Part shown: positions 25,012-36,740 of the stretch, in pieces
How positions within the stretch are numbered: position 1 is the stretch's first letter
How the letters are laid out: each line of letters begins with the position of its first letter
Assembly (NCBI GenBank): GCA_963965975.1
Contig: OZ014412.1
Span: 2,110,501 to 2,174,500 of the forward strand
Direction of reading: 5' to 3'
DNA: 64,000 nt
DNA from: Xestospongia bergquistia
Taxonomy: Eukaryota > Porifera > Demospongiae > Haplosclerida > Petrosiidae
Made by a program: the position numbers and the translations under genes
The notes under the pieces: model-generated
What the model saw: only the letters and a program-made list of their open reading frames with translations
The model's database searches: none
What the model was told of the DNA's origin: nothing

Positions 25012-25884
25012 ATATTATCAACAAAATGGAGATAATTGAAATTGTTACAAAAAAATCATTGTGAGAAATGTTCTTATGATAATTATCATTACACCTTGGT
25101 TTATAAATGAAGCTGGTAAGTTATATATCTTATTATTGGGATTAGTAAGTTAATTACATTGTACTGTCCATGAAAGACCATCTTCAGCATCCAAACAGGA
25201 AATTTTAGCAAATGCGTATGTTTAAAAGGAGCTACTTAACATAACTTATATATTATTATATAGACTAGACAGAGAAATATCAGTAACCACAGTGAATTTT
25301 TTTTCCTTTACAGCATTTGGAAAATGCTGGTTATTAACTTATACTAAACCAATGGTTGTAATGTTAATGACAAAAATGATATAACATCAATGGAAATTAT
25401 ACATACAATCCTAATTGTTATGGTTATTTACTTACACTAATCCAATGACTGTGTTATTATTGTAAAAGTAATGACACTTAATATTGCATTTATATTGTTC
25501 ATTTACAATCATCAATCCATTAATTGGATCATTGTTGTAAAACCAATCATTTATTATTATTGTATATTCATTGTTGTATTCATGATGTTTTTGTAGTATC
25601 ACTAATTCATTCATCATAATTAATTGTATATACGTATACAAGGAAATTGTTGACCAAAAGTACTCTTTGAAGTGGAACAAATTATACTGAAAATTATTTC
25701 ATTTGAAATAAGCAATTAAGAATGCTAATTTAAAGTGACATGTACATGCTGTTGGGAATTAAAAAATGAAATGTTGATTATCACTACCTTACTAATATAA
25801 CAACGCCTATATGTACACTAGCTTTCTGAGTAATATTAATGTATGAGTCAAAATACCAGTGTATACATGTTATTGCATATGTAT

Positions 25885-25917
<33 letters not shown>

Positions 25918-26490
25918 ATATGTCCCACCTTTACATACCTGTCAATTTATATATATTTATATATTGGATGAATTATTTTGACAATATTAATGATTTGAAT
26001 TAACTTAAAACCATTCTTATTAGTGGATCAGGATACATGTTGTATATATCATTATTATATTAATTATAGTTGGTAGCCTAGTACTTTTTTAATTACTTTA
26101 TTAGTACTGCATCGACAGTACATTAACTACTAACAATATATCAGTTGATGTGTGGTCATCAGTACTAAATATAAGAGCATTATCTATTAATGATGGATGT
26201 GTTGTGATTAGCCTTAATCCTTATAGTTTTAATCTGAAAGGAGGTACTTTAACAGTCATAGATAAATTGGATAAATTAATTAATTACAAGTAGAACAAGA
26301 TAGTAAAAATAGATTTATTTTCTCTGTCTTTGAGTAGAGAACAGTTATAATATACTTATTTTGTTACTCTCACAAACTAATTTAAATGGCTATCTACAAA
26401 TAATGGAGTACCTGTTGGGTGTAAAGTAGTTACTTTAAATCCTAATGATTTTAGGCAGACTTAATGAGCTATTTCAGTTAACAGTCAAAG
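25012..26490 (+). pseudogene. Signal-peptide exon and decayed Ig exon fragments
   Basis: 25012-25115 holds a decayed copy of the signal-peptide exon preserved at 32969-33044 (core NILMIIIITPWFINEA, donor GTAAG). About 26098-26262 is an Ig exon fragment (SVDVWSSVLNIRALSINDG), and 26400-26490 is another Ig C-terminal piece (NNGVPVGCKVVTLNPND). The spacing suggests one former gene whose exons have decayed. An AT microsatellite lies at 25876-25912. Confidence 0.6.
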
Positions 26491-27994
26491 ATAAATAAAG
26501 ATCTATAAGATGTGAACTAATAGCCAGAAAACAAATCACACATTCACATTAACACAGTGTAATATATTGTAACAAATAAAACAAGGAAAAAAAAGCTTTG
26601 TTGTTTGATATTGAAATAAATATTAATATTAGTTTTGGTATGGACATTAGTTCTCTTTTATTTTAAATTAGTCTTACCTAAATATGTCATTTAGTGTCAT
26701 AGCTTTTTGAATAGAAATTTTTATCAAATCGTAAGAATAATGACATGGTGCAGCAGCCATCATGAAGAACAATCCAAAAGTCAACTCTTAAATGGTTCGA
26801 TGTAGACTAAAGGAGGGCTATTGATTGAGACAATTCATCTATGAATTGATGTCTCCTTATGTGTGAATACCTTAATGAATGTGTAAACAATCAATGTATT
26901 AAACACAACATCAATATTTTAGTTTAGTAGCTATAGTTTTAGTCAGTGAAAATATTTTAGTTTTATTTGACATTATTTGGTTTTGGTTTATTAAAACAAC
27001 ATCGGAAAAACAATTTAATTATTCGTATGCATAAAGTAAAGTCAAGAATTTGATGATTGGTACTGAGAGAACACAAGTCATACACCTAGTAATGCACTGT
27101 AGCTGAAATAAGGCAAAAGAAAAAAGTTCATTTATTAAATTAAATATTGTATTATAATTATAGGTATTCCATCTGTCAACAATCTTTTTCATTTGGTACA
27201 ATTCCAAAGACGAAAATACTAATATTCAAATTCTACATCATGTTTACTGGATTTTCTAGCACTAAGAGAACACATCACAGAAAAGACACTCAAAAAATTT
27301 CCCACTATTGATTAATATAGCACAAGAATAATGGTGTCTTTTCAAGATTACCTTTAAATGCCATCAGTAAAATGCTCTCTTTGTCTAAACCCAACTTGAC
27401 ACTCACTCCTGGCAAAACTGTATTCTTCAACTATATTACATTAGATATTTCTCCTGTTCCAACAAAACTGGAGAATTATGATGACATTGGCCACACAGAC
27501 ACAGCATTATTCTCATGTCCCAGTTCTAATGTCTATCTGGATCACAAAGCACCCTTAGCTATGAAGATATTTTCTAATATAGTGTACCTCAATTCACAAA
27601 AAAATATGGCTCTGCTTTATTGGGAATATACTCATCTTCAGATTTTGAAGTTAGCTTTGCTATTAAAGAAAACTCCTTCATATGTACCAAATTATCATAA
27701 AATACATCCTCATTCTATGTCCTCTAACATGGAGGTGTCATTATCTGACACAGAATACAGCCTTTACATCTATCACTATCATCTCCTAACCACATGACCC
27801 ACTTTCTGCAGTTTTTGTTTCATATATCACAGTATATTTCCAGCAGTTTGGTAATTGTATTTAATTGCATTATCTCCATGTGATTTCACAGTGGCATAAA
27901 TAATTAAGGATATTCACTAACTATCTAAATCAAATAATTAATAACAGCCTGTATATTGTTGCAATTGTATATATGTGTGTGTGTATGAGTATAT
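26491..27994. other. Intergenic region with one unassigned ORF
   Basis: No family exon seen. A 141-codon open frame at 27372-27797 begins MLSLSKPNLTLTPGKTVFFN. It has no signal peptide, domain motif or recognisable relative; it could be a fragment of a gene or chance. Confidence 0.5.
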
Positions 27995-28197
27995 GACCTG
28001 ATTTGCAAATAAGGGACCAATTCTGTCAAAACATTTGTGACCTTATAAAGCATTTTAAAAACACTTTTTGCTATTATTTATAAATATTCATGATAACTCT
28101 ATGTATATAAAATTGTTTTTGAGGTGTTTTAACAGTCGTTCCTTTTCACAAATCAGGTCACAAATGATAGAAGTGGTCCCTTATTGTAAATTAAGTC
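27995..28197. mobile_element. MITE-like inverted-repeat element, about 200 bp
   Basis: The left arm begins GACCTGATTTGCAAATAAGG and the right arm is its imperfect reverse complement (ending TTAAGTC); the arms stay similar for about 70 bases. Partial copies occur at 37102-37255 and near 3295-3335. No coding capacity. It abuts the LTR element that starts at 28202. Confidence 0.65.
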
Positions 28198-28201
28198 ATA
28201 T

Positions 28202-28431
28202 TGTGACGGAGAAGACCGGAAGCGGGAGCAAGCAGATCAATTGCCCGGATCACGACCGAGGTGGACCAATCCAAATACTGAGAGAAAAACCCGAAGCAGT
28301 CCAGCCGTACGAAGTGATCCAGGCCGGGAACTATAAATGAACCAAACACTCATGTATTAGATATGACTAGTTTTAATAAATTTATTATCAATACTAAAAC
28401 GTTAAGAACGAGTTCTAGTCACTCTGTAACA
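28202..28431 (+). repeat. 5' LTR
   Basis: 230 bases with TG...CA ends. It differs from the 3' LTR by a few substitutions and a short indel (a 9-base segment near AGCAAGCAGATCAATT), which implies a fairly young element. A TATA-like TATAAATG lies near 28332. Confidence 0.9.
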
Positions 28432-28556
28432 TTATTTGGTGGCAGCGGTGGGATTGCAAGAACAGTTGTGAGCAACCTACCAAGACGACGGCAGAAAACA
28501 CGACAATAGTAAGGATAAACGACGACCCTATTCTGGAACCAATCGAAGGAGAAACT

Positions 28557-29588
28557 GTGAGCGACTCGAGAAGAAGATTAAGACCACGGCAGTTACCAGA
28601 TCAGCCCCGAGAACGTAGATCTAAGAGAGGAAGAAGAGAGAAAGAACGTAATCTCAGGGAAGAACAGGAAAAGATGGATCAATTAGCGGCAGCTATGGCT
28701 CAGCTAGCTCAAGCTCAACAACAGATGTTGCAGCAAATCGCACCTCAAAGAACACGCATCGAGATGGCCATCTACCAGGAAGGTGAGGATATCGAAAGCT
28801 TCTTGGAAACGTTTGAAGGAATAATGCGGTTACATCAAGTGCCAAGAGATGAGTGGGTGGTACATCTGATACCAAAGCTACAAGGCAGGGCAAGGGACGC
28901 TTGTGGAGGCCTTACTTACACAGAGACGTACGCGGAAGTCAAGGAGGTGTTACGGAAGCGGTTCAATGTAACTGAAGAGGGCAGCAGGCAGAGTCTGAGG
29001 AACCTCAAATTCAACAGCAAGATGACACCTGAAGAGTATGCGATACAAGCTATGAAACTGACAAGTCGGTGGTTGACACCTGACAAAGGAGAGGAACAGA
29101 TGCGACAAAAAGTAGCTATGGAACAAATGGTACAAGGAATGAACGAAGGAATGAAAAAGTGGATAGTCAGAGAGCAGCCGCCAGATCCATATGCAATGGC
29201 AGAGTTGATGCAAGTCTACTTGGTATCAGAGAAGACACGAGAGAATTCGACTATTAATCGAGCCGAAAGTCATGGTATCCAACGAAGTGGGAGCGCTACT
29301 TGGAGTAGGGATAGCACTCGTTCGGATCGGCGGTATAATTCGACACCTGTAAGATATGAAGGGAAGAAGGAGAAGTTGGCCGAAGGGGACCCTCAAAAGA
29401 AGGTAACTTGTTATAAGTGTGGCAAACTGGGACACTATGCTCGACAGTGCCTAGAGAAAGCCCTCGTGCTAAGAGGAGCTAAAGGTAAGGGCAATCATGC
29501 ATACCAGTGTACTGGGACAGTGAATGGCCTCACTACAAACCGAATTCAGTTGGGATGTAATGTTACCATATGTGCTATTTGCATATAG
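28557..29588 (+). CDS. gag: Retrotransposon Gag with CCHC knuckle
   Basis: The open frame from 28557 begins with GTG. The first ATG is at 28674 and the frame is open further upstream, so the true start is unclear. A basic, coiled-coil-like N-terminus (Arg/Glu-rich, then Gln-rich) precedes a retrotransposon Gag capsid region (residues about 75-215, with IESFLETFEGIM and LKFNSKMTPEEYA). A zinc knuckle CYKCGKLGHYARQC lies near residue 285. After about 29515 the sequence jumps by deletion into the integrase region, so the last ~25 residues are not authentic Gag/protease. Confidence 0.85.
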   Translation: MSDSRRRLRPRQLPDQPRERRSKRGRREKERNLREEQEKMDQLAAAMAQLAQAQQQMLQQIAPQRTRIEMAIYQEGEDIESFLETFEGIMRLHQVPRDEWVVHLIPKLQGRARDACGGLTYTETYAEVKEVLRKRFNVTEEGSRQSLRNLKFNSKMTPEEYAIQAMKLTSRWLTPDKGEEQMRQKVAMEQMVQGMNEGMKKWIVREQPPDPYAMAELMQVYLVSEKTRENSTINRAESHGIQRSGSATWSRDSTRSDRRYNSTPVRYEGKKEKLAEGDPQKKVTCYKCGKLGHYARQCLEKALVLRGAKGKGNHAYQCTGTVNGLTTNRIQLGCNVTICAICI

Positions 29589-30780
29589 GGAAGTGCCACA
29601 AGAATCAACAGGATTCTCACCCTTTGAGCTGATCTACTCTCGAGACGTGAGAGGACCTCTAGATGTGCTTAAGGAGAGTTGGAGTAGTGGTGAGAAGGAG
29701 ATGGATGACATTCTCACATATGTAATGAGAAAGGATGGAGCTAGCAAGTGAACTAGCTCACGAGAATTTGAAGATGACACAACAGAAATGCAAGCAGTGG
29801 TACGACAGGAAAGCCAGAGAAATGGAGCTGAAAGAGGGAGATCAAGTGTTGCTACTCCTACCAGATAGTACGAAGAAGTTCCAGGGGAGATGGCAAGGAC
29901 CATACGAAGTCAAGAAGAGGCTGGGGAAAGTCAATTATGAAATTATGATGCCTGAACGGGGAAGTAGTAAGGTTGTTCACATTAATCTGCTAAAGAAGTG
30001 GAATCAGAGGGAGACAGCATTTGCTAATGTAATTGAAGAAGACCCCGGGATTGTAGATTATTGCTGGGAAGGAGGAGACTCTCTTCGAGTCGGAGAGCAA
30101 CTGGGAGCCGAACAACAAAACCAGCTGGGAGAACTGCTGAAACATTTTCCGAACGTCACTAAGGATCAACCAGGACAGACCCATTTACTAACGCACAGAA
30201 TACCGACGGGGACAGCACAACCGATACGACTGAAACCCTATCGGGTGCCCATAGTGTACCGAGAGAAGGTTGGACAGGAGCTCCGAGAGATGGAGCGCCA
30301 CGGCATCATTGAGAAATCCTCTAGCGAATGGGCTTTTCCTATTGTGGTTGTAACCAAGAAGGACGGCGATATACGAATCTGTGTGGACTACCGGAGATTG
30401 AACCAAGTTACGACGTTTGACGCCTACCCTATGCCAAGATAAGACGAGCTGTTAGATGCAATTGGAGGAGCAGCATTTATAACCACCCTTGATTTAGCAA
30501 AAGGCTACTGGCAGGTGCCCCTGACGGGTGAGGACAAAGCAAAGACAGCCTTTACCACACCTAACGGGTTATACCAGTTTACGGTGATGCCCTTTGGGCT
30601 AAGCGGAGGACCTGCAACGTTCCAGAGATTGATGGACACAGTACTACGAGGGACGGAGAAATTCACTGGGGTGTACCTAGACGACGTAGTAATCTGTAGT
30701 AACAACTGGGCGAAACATTTAGATCACATAGCAGAAGTGTTCAAACGCGGACGCCTTGTCACGAATTTCACAAGACCCGT
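29524..30780 (+). pseudogene. pol: Pol remnant: integrase C-terminus then RT, disrupted
   Basis: 29530-29730 encodes the end of a Ty3/gypsy integrase core (VLFAYREVPQESTGFSPFEL). A one-base frame change near 29735-29750 leads into the GPY/F-like C-terminal module (GRWQGPYEVKKRLG). The same frame runs on into the RT N-terminus (KKDGDIRICVDYRRLN). It stops at a TAA at 30440-30442, after which RT continues (TLDLAKGYWQVPL, then the YLDD active-site box at 30674-30685) until it is cut off near 30750. Protease, integrase catalytic core and RNase H are gone. Confidence 0.85.
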
Positions 30781-30808
30781 GCTTCGCACTAAAGATGGAG
30801 GGAGGAAA

Positions 30809-31029
30809 TGTGACGGAGAAGACCGGAAGCGGGAGCAATTGCCCGGATCACGACCGAGGTGGACCAATCCAAATACTGGGAGAAAAACCCGAAGCAGTCC
30901 AGCCGTACGAAGTGATCCAGGCAGGGAACTATAAATGAACCAAACACTCATGTATTATATATGACTACTTTTAATAAATTTATTATCAATACTAAAACGT
31001 TAAGAACGAGTTCTAGTCACTCTGTAACA
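30809..31029 (+). repeat. 3' LTR
   Basis: 221 bases, nearly identical to the 5' LTR and preceded by the purine tract GGAGGGAGGAAA. Its right end lies 14 bases before the last coding base of truncated gene F5. Confidence 0.9.
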
Positions 31030-31042
31030 GTATTGAACTCAC

Positions 31043-32179
31043 TAAATAAAATACGATCTTGGTCTTTTGTATTGTTAAAAGTGTCTTTGATATATACAGT
31101 AAAAGTGTAGTTATTTAATGGATCCAGATCAGTAATATTATAACAGATAATGACATCATCATTAGTAGTAGTGTTTCCAATATATTGATGATTAATTTTC
31201 ACAATATTGTTATATTTAGTTGTACCAAATAACAGACTATTACACAGTCTAGGTGTACCATTGACCTTGAAATAATAACAGTTTGATCCAATTACTGTAA
31301 ATATATGGTACTATACTTTCAACTTAAATTGTGTAGTGAAATCATTTTCAGTACCATTAAATGTTACTGTATAGCTTTGTATTTCAATTGTATAATCTGT
31401 AATAGAATATCAATCACTGTATTTGGTAATATGTTATGTTAACTTACTTCCAGAGTATTCTTTTGTTGAGCTAACATCAATTGATGTGTATTGTTCAATA
31501 AAAGCTGTTACAATAACAGTATAAATATTACAGATTATGAAGTTATTAGAAAATCCATTATTATAAAATGTATTAGTTGTATTATCATCTACTATTACAG
31601 AACCATATTGATTCTTAATAATAACATGATATATTGTAATACTCCCTTTTGGAATATCATTAGAGTAAAATGATGGAGAAGACCAGGTTAATGAAAGATT
31701 ATTTAACATTAAAATTAATAGCTCCTCAACAGATGAAATACCTTTGAAGTGAATAATGAAGAAAAAAATAACAATATATTGTATGCATACCTTTAATAAC
31801 TAAATTAGCTCCTTTTTGAATAAAACCAGCTGGATTAAAACTGACTATATCACATGCAACTACTATGCCATCATTAATAGGTAGTGCTCTTATAGTTAGT
31901 ACTGATGACCACACATCAAGTGATATATTGTTAGTAGTTATTGATATCTCTCTGTATTGATTACTGGGATCAGTGAGTGAATGACCTTGTACTGTCCAAT
32001 CCAGGATATTTCCTATACCCTCACAGGTAAAGTTAGCCAGTGTGTAAAGTGAAGTATTAACTGATGAAGGAGCTACTGTTATATCTGCAATATTATATTA
32101 TACTAACAATCATTTAATTACACTAACCAGCTCCATTCACAATCCATATAACCACAAGCAAAATAAGAATGTCTTCCAT
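31043..32179 (-). pseudogene. F5: receptor truncated at exon 5 by the LTR element
   Basis: Exons (minus): 32179-32128 (signal peptide MEDILILLVVIWIVNGAG), 32084-31791 (Ig), 31741-31448 (FN3), 31396-31317 and 31265-31043 (split module). All are in frame and without stops. Immediately after the exon 5 donor the sequence becomes the 3' LTR. Exons for the Cys-pair module, stem, TM and tail are absent from the window on this side. A secreted or read-through product would be the most that could be made. The signal peptide and Ig exon resemble F2. Confidence 0.83.
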
Positions 32180-32242
32180 TGGCTATCTCTTTAAGCTTAG
32201 TACTTGGTGAGTGGTAATGCTGAAAGAGGACAGAAATAAAAG

Positions 32243-32744
32243 AATCTACTAGTGGAATATATAATTGTAAGTTTACCATAATTTATGTATCATATTGATT
32301 GTTTGTGTTATAGCTATTAGAAATCTCTATTTGATTGTTACTCGTATATTAAGTTATGTTGAGAGTGCCTTATTGATAACAGGAATAATTATTTGTGTTT
32401 GTTATTGTTGGAAGAGGAAGAAATCCAAAAACCATAAAGGTATATCATATTATTATTGATAAAACTAATACTTTATCTATAGAGCAATCACCTCAAGATA
32501 CACATGAAACTCAGTTGACCAGTACTATTATACCAACTGATGTTATTATACATGATAAGGTATGTCAATTCATTAATTACTTAATATGTATCATAACTTT
32601 TTGATACCCTATCTATTAACCAATGAACATAATTGTATTTATAGTTACTGTTCAGAGACCTGATAATGCATATTAATAGTTATGAATGTGATTACTTTGT
32701 TTTTACTACAGGGTGGGGCTGATCAGGAGCTGACTCTTGTGTAA
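32243..32744 (+). pseudogene. Stem, TM and tail exons without ectodomain
   Basis: A stem remnant (ESTSGIYN, donor near 32267) is followed by a TM exon from about 32313 to 32438 (core ALLITGIIICVCYCWKRKK). A tail exon at about 32483-32560 (EQSPQDTHETQL ... IIHDK) and a terminal exon 32712-32744 (GGADQELTLV, stop) follow. The frame is open through TM and tail, and this is the best preserved of three such copies. The region directly upstream is the F5 promoter side, so no ectodomain can be spliced on from nearby. Confidence 0.65.
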
Positions 32745-32968
32745 AAAGACAATAACATTATTTTATATCAACAATCTCTTTAAAATAATTTCATACAAAC
32801 TAATATACAAACTTACCAGTTGTGATAATATATAATACACTAGTGAGTAGATATGTTCTATACTAATATATATATATTGTATGTACTATATATCATATAT
32901 ACTATATTATCAATGACTATATCTGGTAGATATTAGAATATACTGTAAATACAGATATTATCAGTAAA

Positions 32969-33044
32969 ATGGAGATAGGTAGAATCATCATGAGAAATAT
33001 TCTTATGATAATTATCATTACACCTTGGTTTATAAATGAAGCTG
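32969..33044 (+). pseudogene. Orphan signal-peptide exon
   Basis: 76 bases encode MEIGRIIMRNILMIIIITPW and five further residues, ending in phase 1 before GTAAGT as in other F first exons. No Ig exon follows before the repeats at 33120 onward. A decayed duplicate is at 25012. Confidence 0.6.
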
Positions 33045-33124
33045 GTAAGTTATATATCTTGTCTATATTATAATAATATAAGTTATGTTATAGCTGTGAT
33101 CACAGTAAAATTAATTAATAAAGC

Positions 33125-33268
33125 TAATTAATATACTACCAGTGAACATATACTGGTAATATTACTGATATATCTAATATACTACCAGTGGACATATACT
33201 GGTAATATTATTGATATATCTAATACTCTACAAGTGGACATATCTAGTATACTACCAGTGGACATATA
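33125..33268. repeat. Short tandem repeat, about 45-bp unit
   Basis: Three to four degenerate copies of a unit built on ACTACCAGTGGACATATACT. The same motif appears singly near 39145 and 53195. Confidence 0.8.
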
Positions 33269-33269
33269 C

Positions 33270-33600
33270 CATATCATGAGTGTATCTATGGTTACTGTTC
33301 AACAGGGTGTGGATGATAGTCTAACATGTCTCCATTAGGTCAATAAATATCAAAACCTTTAAATAAACCTGAAACTCACAATTCAATGACAATTTCCTGA
33401 GTCTCCCAATGTCCAAGAAACTCTGTACATCTAACATCTTACTTCATAATAAGGCAACATTAGTTCAATCACTTATAATACATATCATGAAAACTAAATT
33501 AGATATTAATTTCATATATAGGAATAGAAGTTACTGACAGCAATCAGTATGTGTTTAATTTGTAATTATATACTTTTGAAAATTAGCTACCACTGGAGAG
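33270..33600. repeat. Duplicated non-coding block (copy 2 of 3)
   Basis: Near-identical to 12050-12360 and 57365-57575. Copy 2 lies next to the second minisatellite array. Confidence 0.75.
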
Positions 33601-33737
33601 AAAATGAATAATAACAATAATAATTGATAGAAAAATGATGATTTTGTTAATAAGTACATAATAATACCAAATGTTCTAACATTTCATTACTAGAACTAAA
33701 ATTAATTGTTAGTACTTCATTTTTATTTTTAGTTCAA

Positions 33738-34203
33738 GTAGAACTAATACTGTACTAACATTATTATGGTACAATAATTATACTAGAACTAATACTGTAC
33801 TAACATTATTGTGGTACAATGTACTAGAACTAATACTGTGCTAACATTATTGTGGTATAATGTACTAGAACTAATACTGTACTAACATTATTGTGGTATA
33901 ATGTACTAGAACTAATAATGTACTAACATTATTGTGGTATAATGTGCTAGAACTAATACTCTACCAACATTATTGTGGTACGGTGTACTAGAACTAATAT
34001 TGTACTGACATTATTGTGGTACAATGTACTAGAACTAATACTGTACTAACATTATTGTGGTACATTGTACTAGAACTAATACTGTACTAACATTATTGTG
34101 GTACAATGTACTAGAACTAATACTGTACTAACATTATTGTGGTACAATGTACTAGAACTAATACTGTACTGACATTATTGTGGTACAATGTACTAGAACT
34201 ATT
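33738..34203. repeat. 41-bp minisatellite, about 11 copies
   Basis: Same 41-base unit as 12540-13277 (for example repeats starting at 34026 and 34067). The flanks on both sides also match, so the arrays are paralogous and differ in copy number. In the third paralogous place (about 57580) the array is absent. Confidence 0.95.
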
Positions 34204-34957
34204 CAGACACAGTACTGGAATGTAGTATACTGTATATGAATGTTTTGATATCAGTACATGTAAATTTATCAATGTAGTTCTTTCAAATGACATGATATAG
34301 TTAGCATGATTACTTTGAGTTAAATCACACGTGAATTTACTGGTGATTATAATTGATATCAATTAACAAAAACAACTGCTAATATACAATGTATTACTAT
34401 TACTATATATATATTAGTGAAGATGTACTAATATTACTATGTACTAATATTACTAATACTATTAATATATTACTAATATATTACTATTAGTGAAGATGTA
34501 CTAATATTACTAATATATTACTATATATTAGTGAACATGTACTAATACTGCTATGTACTATAATATATTACAATTAGTGAAGATGTACTAATATTATACT
34601 TGTAGGTACACTTTATTCAACTCTAGTTGATGTTAAACTTGTAATGATTATGTCTTGTAGCTACAATATTATATATGTAGTACAAGTACTTCACTCAAAA
34701 GTAGACAATGTTAGGAACAATTGGTAAACTGTTGAACTGTTTACTAGTTGAGTAATTGTGGAGAATGACTCTATACCAAATACTAAGGATATCAAAAATT
34801 TCTATTGTCATTTCAAAAACAGTTAATATTTGTCATAACAACAGCATTATTATGGAAAAAACATTTATTGTGCATAAAGTAAATAACAATAAATTTCATA
34901 TTCAAGTATGCTTTCAATAATATAGAATTATATAACAGAACTTTATTGAGAACAATA

Positions 34958-35910
34958 TTAATGTGATATTGATGATGTATTGACCGTAATATTTTCATAG
35001 TCATCAGTACATGTCCTACTAGGTTGTATTGTTATATATGATGGATTACTCCCTAACTCCACTCTTCTACTTCTCATCTCTAATCTGTTCACTATAATAT
35101 ATAATGATGATATTACATAATGTAGTTAACTAATACAGTTTACCTTCCTCATATGCAGGATTATGAGTGATAGCTTCCTGATCAACTATATAGAATTATA
35201 TGAAATATTAGTTTATAACAACTCTTTCTTACCTCCAACTTCATATTGCTGTCTCTTCTTCTTCCAATATACAGTAATACTAGTAGCTATCACTATTATA
35301 GTAATGACAATTATTACTACAATACTGACTGTACTACTAGTAATAGTAATGAGGATGAACACAGACTGATTGAAAATTACTAAAGCCTCAACAGAAGAAA
35401 TACCTAAAGTATATATTTTAATACTAACAATATAAGTCTGTTTTTTAACAGTACCAGCATGATCAAGAAAACATTAAAGTGACAACACTGCTCATACTTT
35501 TGATGATCAATGTAGCTCCTTTTTGTTTTAAACCATAGGGAATGAAACTAATCAAATTACACTCGATACTTATCCCATCATTAATAGGTAGTGCTCTTAT
35601 AGTTAGTACTGATGACCACACATAAACTGATATATTGTTAGTAGTCACTGATATCTCTCTATTTTGATAACTGGGATCAGTGAGTAAATTACTACCTACT
35701 GTCCACTCCAGTATATCTCCTGTACCTTCACAGGTAAAGTTAGCCAGTATATAAAGTGGAGTAGACACTGATGAAGGAGCTACTGTAATACCTATAATAT
35801 AATAGAAATAAACTCATTGAAATTGACTAATTAAACTTACTAGTTCCATTTATAGACATAATAATCACAAGGAAGATAATTAAAACTTCTTTTAAGATAA
35901 CTTTATCCTT
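34958..35910 (-). pseudogene. F6: compact receptor, Ig fused to TM and tail, start codon lost
   Basis: Exons (minus): 35910-35841 (signal-peptide type, but the ATG of F11 is AAG here and no in-frame upstream ATG exists), 35791-35498 (Ig), 35403-35233, 35185-35144, 35079-34958. The third exon starts as the FN3 exon (GISSVEALVIF) and after ten residues continues as the TM exon (NQSVFILITITSS). It is in frame and in phase. FN3, both middle modules and stem are therefore deleted. The tail is complete: NPAYEE, NPSYITI, DDYENI. Were translation possible, it would give a one-Ig mini-receptor. The start loss argues for a pseudogene. Confidence 0.75.
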
Positions 35911-36375
35911 ACACGTTATCACTCATGAATACTATTATAATAAAAACCACAGGAAGTATTTAGTCAATTTGATCTAATTATAATAGTTTAATAACTTTTG
36001 TCTACAGCAGCAAGGACAAAGAATAAATTGTAAAGTCACTTCTATATCCTAGGGTATATGTATAGCTGTTAGTGTAAACAGATTTTATTCAACTTGTAAA
36101 AGATATGGAGCCATAGATTAAATGTATACAGAATAAGTAGAAGGTACTGGACGTGTATGAAATATACTTACAAAGTAAACAAATTAGCATCATTGCTAAC
36201 TCTATCTTCATTTAAAGGTATGTTTTCATCTTCATTATTTGTTGATTAAAGCAAAGGGTGGATCTCTTGGTTGCATAGTAATTTCACATAACAATGACTA
36301 TCATTATAATGTTGTAAATATGTCAAATGACTTCCTATTTTGCTTGAGAATAGATTTTTACAAAAGCTACAAACT
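35911..36375. promoter_or_regulatory. Divergent upstream region, F6 and a plus-strand fragment
   Basis: Matches 60407-60890 upstream of F11. It contains GGGTGGATCTCTTG followed by GTTGCATAGTAAT (36270-36282), a variant of the element before F3 and F4, about 100 bases before the plus-strand ATG at 36376. Confidence 0.5.
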
Positions 36376-36740
36376 ATGGAAGCAAATCAAAAGGTAATAT
36401 TTCTGATTGTTATGGGATTTTTATTTATTTCTAGACTGATAGTAAATAAAAATAATAAAAATTAATACTTCTGCAATATTTTTCTTCTTTCTTTAATATA
36501 GCTAATATCACAGTACCACCTTTATCAGTATTTGGTATAATTTACACTGGCTAACTTTACCTGTGAGGGTACAGGAATTGCATTGACACAGACAGCAGAC
36601 GGTAGTTCAGTCACTGATCCCAATAATCAAGACAGAGAGATATCAGTAACTACTAACAATATATCAGTTGATGTGTGGTCATCAGTACTAACTATAAGAG
36701 CACTACCTATTGATAATGAGGTCAATTATAACACCACACC
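36376..36740 (+). pseudogene. Signal peptide and broken Ig exon
   Basis: The start MEANQKVIFLIVMGFLF leads to an Ig exon (36502 onward) whose first strand is frameshifted near 36525-36545. SVDVWSSVLTIRALP is kept before the sequence decays. A sister start, MEANQKAIFLIVLG, is at 60891. Confidence 0.7.

Larger units (their letters stand above)
28202..31029 (+). mobile_element. Internally deleted Ty3/gypsy-class LTR retrotransposon, IN before RT
   Basis: Two direct LTRs (TGTGACGG...TGTAACA) bracket a primer-binding-like site (28437-28452, TGGTGGCAGCGGTGGG), gag, an integrase C-terminus, part of a reverse transcriptase, and a purine tract (30797-30808). GC content is visibly higher than the host. 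Integrase precedes RT in one continuous frame, the order known for Gmr1-like Ty3/gypsy elements. Protease, most of integrase, the end of RT and RNase H are missing. Five-base flanks differ (CATAT left, GTATT right), so no target duplication is seen. Confidence 0.87.

Noticed and set aside
27372-27797. 141-codon ORF as a gene
   Set aside because: No signal peptide, domain, family match or convincing splice context; kept as unassigned.
29524-30780. Ty1/copia element because integrase precedes RT
   Set aside because: The RT (YLDD, DYRRLN) and GPY/F integrase end are of Ty3/gypsy type, so gene order alone is misleading.
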